9,969 bases of DNA from Fen-671 sp035502515 (lineage in GTDB: Bacteria; Actinomycetota; Acidimicrobiia; Acidimicrobiales; Palsa-688), in NCBI GenBank assembly GCA_035502515.1, contig DATJUH010000453.1, forward strand, positions 1 through 9,969. Reading direction: 5' to 3'. The position numbers and the translations under genes were made by a program. Under the pieces are notes generated by a model, which saw only the letters and a list, made by a program, of their open reading frames with translations, searched no databases and had not been told where the DNA came from. Numbering within the stretch: the first letter of the stretch is position 1; every line of letters starts with the position of its first letter. Of this stretch, positions 5,740 to 9,969 are shown piece by piece.

Positions 5740-6945
5740 TCAGCCAGGCGAGCGGGCGGTCGGGTCGATCTTTGCCCACGCCGTGACCAGCCGCTGGCCC
5801 GCCTCTACCGCAGCCGGCACCGCCACGCTGGCGGCCCTGTAATCGATGTCGTTCGTCGGAGCGCTGTAACAACCGGTCGCCTGTAGATCCTGCAACCAAC
5901 CCTGTTGGTCCTTGTCGACGGTCAGTTCGGCGTTCGTCGCCTGGCTGAGGTCGGTCACCAACAACTCGCCGTCAGGCATGGCCAGCAGCTCGCTCTGGTT
6001 GGTGCCGAGCGTATTGAGAACTGACTGCCGCAAGGTGACCGCCCGGGCCAGGTCGGCCAGCGATACGGCCCGAGACGGGGTGCCCGGGGCCGCCTCCTGG
6101 CATGAACGAGCCACCGCCGTCGCGGCCAGTCGCGCGGCGCGGGCATTGGAAGCCATCATTTGCTCGAACAGGGCCTCCGCCGAAGAGACCCGTGCGGCGC
6201 CACCCCCGCTCCGTCCCGCACCGCCGGCGAGGACGGCAACGGCCGATACGGACGCGGCCAGGACCATGAGCACCGCCACCAGCCAAAACAGAGTTCTATG
6301 GCGCCTGGGTGGGCGCCCCGGCGCGGTGACCGCAGCCGTAGGCCGGGGCATTGAAGATGAACCGCCGGCCCGGGCCAAACCGGTTTGAGTGGCCGGCGCT
6401 GGAATGGCCGGAAACCGGGTAACCGGAGGCCGGGTGACGGGAAGCCGGGTGACCGAAGGCCGGGCGGCCGGGACGGGCGGGGCCGGCCTTTGGGCCCACG
6501 GGTTGCTCACGCCGACGGGGACGCCTGATGCTGCTGGGGGGCTGTCTACTCCCGGCGGGGGATCGCTCACGCCAGGGCGCACACTGGTGCTTGCCTGTGG
6601 CGTGGCCCCCGCCCGGGGTGGTGGTTGCGCCCCGACGAGCAGGTTTGGGCGGCTGTAGCGTTGAGGCTCGTCAGGCCCCCGCCGACGAACCGGTGGCTGC
6701 TCAGGCAGCGCCCAACGGAGGCCGGCTGGTCGCCCGCCAAAGGGTGGGAGAGTGGGAAGCTCTTCGGCGCGGTCGTCCTCGGGCGCCACGGGGGTCAGTC
6801 CGGAGAGCCCGGCGTCAGGATCTGCGTCCGGCACATCACCGGCACCCGACCAGGAGGCTCCAGCGCCACGTGTCCCGCCAGCTCGGCGCTCTGGGTCACC
6901 GGGCCCCACCTCTCCTCCTTTCCCCGCCTGCGCGCCCTCTGCCAA
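5740..6945 (-). CDS. Proline-rich single-pass membrane protein, function unknown
   Basis: I do not recognise this 401-residue protein as a named family. Residues 1-215 are a low-complexity, proline- and arginine-rich region that should be cytoplasmic, ending in a basic patch (RPPRRHR, 211-217). A single membrane helix follows (about 219-242), then an outer domain of about 160 residues. The outer domain is helical and alanine-rich, with two cysteines (282 in ARSCQEA, 359 in ATGCYS) that could form a disulfide. By layout it resembles actinobacterial membrane-anchored proteins with proline-rich inner regions; that is recollection, not a match. The TTG at 6945 is well supported: AGGAG lies 9 nt upstream and an in-frame TAG lies just before it. 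The gene starts 15 nt after the hemW stop, so the two are probably one transcript. Pentapeptide repeats occur at 164-178. A link to heme or envelope biology would be inferred from position only. Confidence 0.85.
   Translation of the reverse strand: MAEGAQAGKGGEVGPGDPERRAGGTRGAGASWSGAGDVPDADPDAGLSGLTPVAPEDDRAEELPTLPPFGGRPAGLRWALPEQPPVRRRGPDEPQRYSRPNLLVGAQPPPRAGATPQASTSVRPGVSDPPPGVDSPPAASGVPVGVSNPWAQRPAPPVPAARPSVTRLPVTRPPVTRFPAIPAPATQTGLARAGGSSSMPRPTAAVTAPGRPPRRHRTLFWLVAVLMVLAASVSAVAVLAGGAGRSGGGAARVSSAEALFEQMMASNARAARLAATAVARSCQEAAPGTPSRAVSLADLARAVTLRQSVLNTLGTNQSELLAMPDGELLVTDLSQATNAELTVDKDQQGWLQDLQATGCYSAPTNDIDYRAASVAVPAAVEAGQRLVTAWAKIDPTARSPG
6415..6474 (-). repeat. Four imperfect 15-bp tandem repeats inside the proline-rich gene
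   Basis: On the plus strand four units beginning CCGGGT or CCGGGC stand at 6415, 6430, 6445 and 6460, each 15 bp. They keep the reading frame and encode the pentapeptides PSVTR, LPVTR and PPVTR (then FPAIP). The array codes for spacer-like sequence on the cytoplasmic side, where changes in repeat number would be tolerated. It is a possible site of length variation between strains. Confidence 0.7.
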
Positions 6946-6954
6946 CGCAAACTT

Positions 6955-6959
6955 CTCCT
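6955..6959 (-). promoter_or_regulatory. Ribosome binding site deciding the TTG start at 6945
   Basis: The minus strand reads AGGAG, 9 nt before TTG at 6945. It sits in the 15-nt gap after the hemW stop, and the in-frame TAG at 6958-6960 rules out any earlier start for the membrane protein gene. Confidence 0.65.
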
Positions 6960-6960
6960 A

Positions 6961-8145
6961 TCAGTGAGGGAAAACCGGCTTATCCAGCTTAATCGCCACC
7001 TCGTTGGCCAGAAGTCGCCCCTTTGGTGTCAAAACCGCTGTGGCCCGGTCGACCTGCAACTCGAGCAGCCCGGCCTCGTACAGGTCATCGGGGACGCAGG
7101 CCGCGGGCACCCCCCGCGAGGTCCGCAGGCTGAGCACGAGTTGCTCCCAGGCCCGTTGCTCCGGGCCTAGCGTCTCACCGGCGGCCTCCAGGGCAGCCCC
7201 GGTCTCGACCAGCCGGCAATAGCGCTCTGGCGTGCGGACGTTCCACCACCGTCGGGCTGAACCGTCAGGGAACACCGTGTGCGAGTGGGCGGCACAACCA
7301 ATCCCGCGGTACTCGCCCTGCGACCAATAGAGCAGGTTGTGGGCACAGCGGGCGCCTGCCAAGGCCCAGTTGGAAATCTCGTACCACCCGAAACCAGCAT
7401 CGGCCAGGACCGCGTCGGCCAGGAGGTACTTCTCCGCCTGGTCATCGTCAGATGGGTGGCGGGCCGGTTGAGCGGCCAGCGGGGTACCCGGTTCGACGGT
7501 CAAGGCGTACGCGCTGATGTGGGCCGGCGGCGGTTCGAGAGCGACCACCTGGCTAAGGGAGGCCAGCCAGTCCGCCATCGTCTCCCCCGCCGCGCCAAAG
7601 ATGAGGTCCACGTTGTAGGCGCCGGCAAAGCCGGCCTCCCCCGCCAGTCCGGCGGCGCGGTGAACCGAGGCAGGGTCGTGCTGGCGGCCCAGAGCCTCGA
7701 GTACATGGGGGACCATCGACTGGGCACCAAAAGAGAGCCTGGTGACACCGCTCGCTCTGTACTGGGCCAGCTGCGCCGCCGAGACCGTCTCCGGGTTGCA
7801 CTCGACCGTAACCTCCGCGCCGGCCGCGACCCCGACGGTCTGGCGCACACCATCGAGGATGCCGGCGATCATCTCGGCCGGCAAGAGCGAGGGCGTACCG
7901 CCCCCGAAAAACACCGATGTCGCCGGTCCTCTGGCGTCGAGCGGTCCTCTGGTGCCGACCGGGCCGGCCAGGCCGGCGGCCTCGGCCCGGCACGCCGCGA
8001 CGTACCGCTCCCAGAGGTGGTCCTTGTCCGTCCAGGTTGCGAAAGCGCAATAGTCGCAGCGGCGCCGGCAGAAAGGCACGTGCACGTAGACGCCGAAGGC
8101 CCGGCCGTCGTCGCCCATTACGGCCGCCAGTCCTCTGGCGTCCAA
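6961..8145 (-). CDS. hemW: HemW-like radical SAM heme chaperone (coproporphyrinogen oxidase-like)
   Basis: HemW proteins were long annotated as oxygen-independent coproporphyrinogen III oxidase but mostly act as heme-binding chaperones. Numbered from the TTG at 8145 (394 residues), the radical SAM motif CRRRCDYC gives Cys26, Cys30 and Cys33 for the 4Fe-4S cluster, preceded by VYVHVPF. Further family features follow in order: VFFGGGTPSLLP, VECNPETV, RLSFGAQS, NVDLIFGAAGETM, ISAYALTVEPGTPL, YEISNWALAG and a C-terminal HemN_C-type domain. The usual GLPGQT is replaced by GAAGET. Three starts are possible: TTG 8178 (no ribosome site), TTG 8145 (AGGAG 7 nt upstream, chosen) and ATG 8118 (closest to the N-terminal length of E. 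coli HemW). It heads the minus-strand series and diverges from fabD. In many actinobacteria hrcA and dnaJ follow; here they do not. Enzyme versus chaperone role cannot be told from sequence alone. Confidence 0.93.
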   Translation of the reverse strand: MDARGLAAVMGDDGRAFGVYVHVPFCRRRCDYCAFATWTDKDHLWERYVAACRAEAAGLAGPVGTRGPLDARGPATSVFFGGGTPSLLPAEMIAGILDGVRQTVGVAAGAEVTVECNPETVSAAQLAQYRASGVTRLSFGAQSMVPHVLEALGRQHDPASVHRAAGLAGEAGFAGAYNVDLIFGAAGETMADWLASLSQVVALEPPPAHISAYALTVEPGTPLAAQPARHPSDDDQAEKYLLADAVLADAGFGWYEISNWALAGARCAHNLLYWSQGEYRGIGCAAHSHTVFPDGSARRWWNVRTPERYCRLVETGAALEAAGETLGPEQRAWEQLVLSLRTSRGVPAACVPDDLYEAGLLELQVDRATAVLTPKGRLLANEVAIKLDKPVFPH

Positions 8146-8152
8146 GACCTCA

Positions 8153-8157
8153 CTCCT
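8153..8157 (-). promoter_or_regulatory. Ribosome binding site favouring the hemW TTG start at 8145
   Basis: The minus strand reads AGGAG, 7 nt before TTG at 8145. Neither of the other two in-frame starts (8178, 8118) has a comparable site. Confidence 0.5.
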
Positions 8158-8183
8158 CAGCCCTCCGGTACTTCTCAAGGGCG

Positions 8184-8190
8184 TAGCATA
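8184..8190. promoter_or_regulatory. Overlapping divergent -10-like elements between hemW and fabD
   Basis: TAGCATA reads TAGCAT on the plus strand (8184-8189) and TATGCT on the minus strand (8190-8185), each a four-of-six match to TATAAT with the TANNNT pattern. On the plus strand transcription would start near the fabD GTG at 8199, giving a nearly leaderless message, which fits the lack of a fabD ribosome site. On the minus strand it would start near 8178, upstream of the hemW ribosome site. No -35 hexamers are evident. Confidence 0.35.
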
Positions 8191-8198
8191 CGTGACTC

Positions 8199-9158
8199 GT
8201 GTTGGTGCTTATCTTCCCGGGGCAAGGTTCACAGCGGCCCGGCATGGGCGCGCCCTGGGTCGACCACGAGTCGTGGCAACTCGTCGGGGAACTGAGCGAC
8301 ATCGTCGGGCGCGACGTCGCTGAACTGCTTCTCGAGACCGATGGTGACGCCTTGCGCGCCACTCGTAACGCCCAGCTGGCCACTTATGCGTTGAGCCTGA
8401 TCGCACTGGACGCGGCCACGAACGGGCCCCTGCGCCGCCTCGGCATTGGCCGGCCGGCGACGGCGGGGACGGGGACGGGGACGGGCGGGGCTATTGCGGC
8501 GGTAGCGGGGCACAGCCTGGGCGAGTACACCGCGCTCGTGGCCGCCGGGGCCCTGAAAACGGAAACCGGGGCCGAGCTGGTGCAGGCCCGGGGCGAGGCC
8601 ATGCAGGTAGCGGCCGAAGCCAGCCCCGGGACAATGGCCGCCATCCTTGGCCTCGACCTCACCGGAGTCACCGAGGCTTGCGATGAGGCGACAGGCGCCT
8701 GGGTGGCCAACGACAACACTGCCGGCCAGGTGGTGGTGGCAGGGACCGTGAGCGGTGTGGAACAGGCAAGTGCCGCGGCACTCCGCCTGGGCGCCAAACG
8801 GGTGGTGCCGCTACAGGTGGGCGGCGCTTTCCATACACCGTTGATGCGCCTGGCCCAAGAGCGCCTCGACGCCGAGTTGACCGGCGTGGATTTCTCTCCT
8901 TCGACCTGCCCCCTGGTCGCCAACGTCGACGCCACCGCTCATACCGACGGCTTCGGGCCACTGTTGTCGGCCCAGCTGTGTTCACGGGTCCGCTGGCGCG
9001 AGTCGTTGCTGACAATGGCAGACATGGGAGCAACACTGTTCGTGGAACTCGGCCCGGGCACCGAGCTCTCGGGGATGGTGAAGCGTACGGTCCCCGACGC
9101 GGCGCGGGCCAATGTCGCTGCTCCTCAAGACCTCGAGGCATTGTCCGCCCTCCTCTGA
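8199..9158 (+). CDS. fabD: Malonyl-CoA:ACP transacylase
   Basis: FabD moves malonyl groups from CoA to acyl carrier protein, supplying extender units for type II fatty acid synthesis in the cytoplasm. The 319-residue frame has FPGQGSQ (6-12), the nucleophile motif GHSLGEY (104-110, Ser106), Arg131 in QARGEAM for the malonyl carboxylate, NDNTAGQVVVAG (171-182), catalytic His212 in GAFHTPLM, and ELGPGTELSGMVKR (283-296). The E. coli enzyme has 309 residues. The difference is largely a Thr/Gly-repeat insertion at about 86-99, just before the nucleophile elbow, encoded by a G-rich hexamer repeat. The start is GTG, followed directly by LVLIFPGQG, at the right distance from the first motif; no Shine-Dalgarno sequence precedes it and the message may be leaderless. 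The gene stands alone on this strand: no fabH, acpP or fabF follows, and the next gene is convergent. Polyketide-type acyltransferase is unlikely given its size and isolation. Confidence 0.95.
   Translation: MLVLIFPGQGSQRPGMGAPWVDHESWQLVGELSDIVGRDVAELLLETDGDALRATRNAQLATYALSLIALDAATNGPLRRLGIGRPATAGTGTGTGGAIAAVAGHSLGEYTALVAAGALKTETGAELVQARGEAMQVAAEASPGTMAAILGLDLTGVTEACDEATGAWVANDNTAGQVVVAGTVSGVEQASAAALRLGAKRVVPLQVGGAFHTPLMRLAQERLDAELTGVDFSPSTCPLVANVDATAHTDGFGPLLSAQLCSRVRWRESLLTMADMGATLFVELGPGTELSGMVKRTVPDAARANVAAPQDLEALSALL
8465..8490 (+). other. Candidate G-quadruplex / GGGGAC hexamer repeat within fabD
   Basis: Three tandem GGGGAC units (8465, 8471, 8477) are followed by GGG, C and GGGG. This makes five runs of three or four guanines separated by one or two bases on the coding strand, the classic pattern of a stable G-quadruplex. 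In frame it encodes an alternating Gly-Thr stretch (about residues 90-97) that forms a family-atypical insertion before the active-site serine. It would be present in both the DNA and the fabD mRNA. Confidence 0.6.
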
Positions 9159-9182
9159 GCCGGCGGGGCCAACGCAACCCAC

Positions 9183-9227
9183 TTTGGGTGCCAAAACCGT
9201 TGTTGCTATTAGGTTTTTTCACCCAAA
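9183..9227. terminator. Long AT-rich inverted repeat between convergent fabD and the CxxC-protein gene
   Basis: TTTGGGTG (9183-9190) pairs perfectly with CACCCAAA (9220-9227). After a 2x2 mismatch, AAAACC (9193-9198) pairs with GGTTTT (9212-9217) around a 13-nt loop. It begins 25 nt after the fabD stop and lies 52 nt past the stop of the opposing gene, so a bidirectional terminator is the likely role. An alternative small hairpin, TTTGG with CCAAA, is possible at 9183-9195. Neither end has a free T-run; the T6 tract lies inside the stem. I see nothing else in the 121-nt gap. Confidence 0.5.
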
Positions 9228-9279
9228 ACGGAGAGCGCACCCAGAGATAGCGCGCACTCAACCCACCCGTCGAGGCCGG

Positions 9280-9807
9280 CTACTCGTTGGGCAACGTGAA
9301 ATGCTCCCGCCAATTGCGGGCGCTCGAACGCACCGCCGCCGGCGAGAGCCGAACCGCGGCCTCGCGCACCAGGTCGACTATCGCTCGTTGGCGGTAATAA
9401 TCATGAGCAGCCCCGGAAAAGATGGGCTTGCGGAAGTCAATCAGGTCTTCGGGGACGCCGTCGGGGAACTCCCAGTACCCCCACAGCGCGAAGGCCCACT
9501 CCATGTCGTAAATGACGGGCCCGCGGTGGAAGACCGAAGCCCGGCGGCCGCCGCAACCGAAGCAGCCGGCGACGACATCGTCGAGGTGCTCCCCCTCGGC
9601 GAGCACCGCCTTCTCGCCTACCATCTTGGCCAGTTTCAGACCGAAGCCCAGGTCGGTGGCGGTAGAACCGAACCTGGGGCCTACCGGTTGGCGGAGCGAA
9701 ACGATCTCAGCCGGCCTGTCCTGCGCCCAGGGACCGGGCACCTCCAAACGGTTCAACGGCCTGACCTGGTCGGTCGAGACGAGGGGGACGTAGTCGGGTT
9801 GGGCCAC
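9280..9807 (-). CDS. Conserved-looking uncharacterised protein with a CxxC motif
   Basis: This 175-residue soluble protein has no named family that I recognise, although its text recalls uncharacterised actinobacterial proteins. Visible features are the start MAQPDYVPL, TDLGFGLKLAKMV (51-63), AGCFGCGGRRA (80-90) with Cys82 and Cys85, and an aromatic-rich stretch IYDMEWAFALWGYWEF (99-114). An arginine-rich helical C-terminus follows. The Cys pair alone cannot make a zinc site unless other ligands or a dimer complete it. The open frame reaches 9924, but the part upstream of 9807 overlaps cimA. GTG at 9807 leaves an 11-nt gap to the cimA stop and has AGGG close upstream. Co-transcription after cimA is likely. 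A role in branched-chain amino acid metabolism would be a guess from position. Confidence 0.82.
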   Translation of the reverse strand: MAQPDYVPLVSTDQVRPLNRLEVPGPWAQDRPAEIVSLRQPVGPRFGSTATDLGFGLKLAKMVGEKAVLAEGEHLDDVVAGCFGCGGRRASVFHRGPVIYDMEWAFALWGYWEFPDGVPEDLIDFRKPIFSGAAHDYYRQRAIVDLVREAAVRLSPAAVRSSARNWREHFTLPNE

Positions 9808-9818
9808 GGGCCCTAAGG

Positions 9819-9969
9819 CTAGTGCGCCCTGGCGCCGGCGTGCAGCAGCCCGAATACGATCGAGTCCGAAAGTGCCTCCCATGACGCCTCGATGACGTTG
9901 TCCGAGACCCCGATGGTCGTCCACGTGCGGTCGCCGTCGGTCGAGTCGATGAGGACCCGCGTCACCGCC
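9819..9969 (-). CDS. cimA: Citramalate synthase, C-terminal fragment (5' part outside window)
   Basis: Only the last 49 codons lie in the window; the gene continues past the right edge. The peptide contains RVLIDSTDGDRTWTTIGVSD then NVIEASWEALSDSIVFGLL, matching the C-terminal regulatory (LeuA-dimer type) domain of citramalate synthase, where RVLIDS and GVSxNIIEASW are characteristic. The enzyme condenses pyruvate with acetyl-CoA to (R)-citramalate, opening a threonine-independent route to isoleucine, and the C-terminal domain usually mediates isoleucine feedback inhibition. 2-Isopropylmalate synthase is a related alternative, but its C-terminus differs from this wording. The stop lies 11 nt before the start of the CxxC-protein gene. 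The catalytic domain cannot be judged from this window. Confidence 0.85.
   Translation of the reverse strand, partial: AVTRVLIDSTDGDRTWTTIGVSDNVIEASWEALSDSIVFGLLHAGARAH

Noticed and set aside
7279..8295. 338-codon plus-strand open frame
   Set aside because: Antisense to hemW and overlapping the fabD start; no motif.
9112..9816. 234-codon plus-strand open frame over the fabD end and onward
   Set aside because: Antisense to the CxxC-protein gene and runs through the inverted repeat; no motif.
9808..9924. 39-codon N-terminal extension of the CxxC protein
   Set aside because: Overlaps the cimA coding end in another frame; GTG 9807 gives a normal-looking N-terminus.

Overview
This window looks like a stretch of chromosome from a high-GC actinobacterium. 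The reasons are the GC-rich composition, the frequent GTG and TTG starts, the long chance open frames antisense to real genes, and a gene neighbourhood (hemW, HIT, phoH, ybeY, CNNM/CorC, uppS) typical of that phylum. Several proteins, above all the HTH protein and the CxxC protein beside cimA, remind me of Acidimicrobiia. That narrower placement is from memory and uncertain.

Layout. Nearly everything from base 27 to 8145 is on the minus strand, so it is transcribed from right to left. In that order it holds: hemW (heme chaperone, radical SAM); a proline-rich single-pass membrane protein of unknown function; an excisionase/MerR-type helix-turn-helix protein with an odd start; a HIT-family nucleotide hydrolase; phoH; ybeY (rRNA maturation endonuclease) with an unusual insertion and tail; a CNNM/CorC transporter-like membrane protein with paired CBS domains; a protein with a HicB-like N-terminus and a DinB-like C-terminus; and uppS (cis-prenyl transferase making the lipid carrier for cell wall precursors), closed by a GC-rich hairpin. 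Two very small frames overlap gene ends in this series, one behind the HIT gene and one behind the HicB/DinB gene. The second would encode a 28-residue membrane peptide.

Divergently from hemW, fabD (malonyl-CoA:ACP transacylase) runs on the plus strand from 8199. It carries an in-frame G-rich hexamer repeat that is a candidate G-quadruplex. It ends before a long AT-rich inverted repeat between convergent genes. Beyond that, on the minus strand, are a conserved-looking 175-residue CxxC protein and the last 49 codons of cimA (citramalate synthase, isoleucine synthesis), which runs off the window edge.

How the genes work together. phoH and ybeY are a classic RNA-metabolism pair. The CNNM/CorC protein and UppS serve the membrane and envelope. 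FabD feeds fatty acid synthesis. The cluster looks like a rearranged housekeeping neighbourhood: the hrcA-dnaJ-rsmE genes usually found between hemW and phoH, and era-recO usually found before uppS, are absent, and uncharacterised genes sit in their places. I see no mobile element, CRISPR array, tRNA, rRNA, phage or defence genes, and no convincing new multi-gene system. The items most worth checking are the microprotein candidates, the apparent ATA start, the fabD G-tract, the ybeY extension and the substituted genes.
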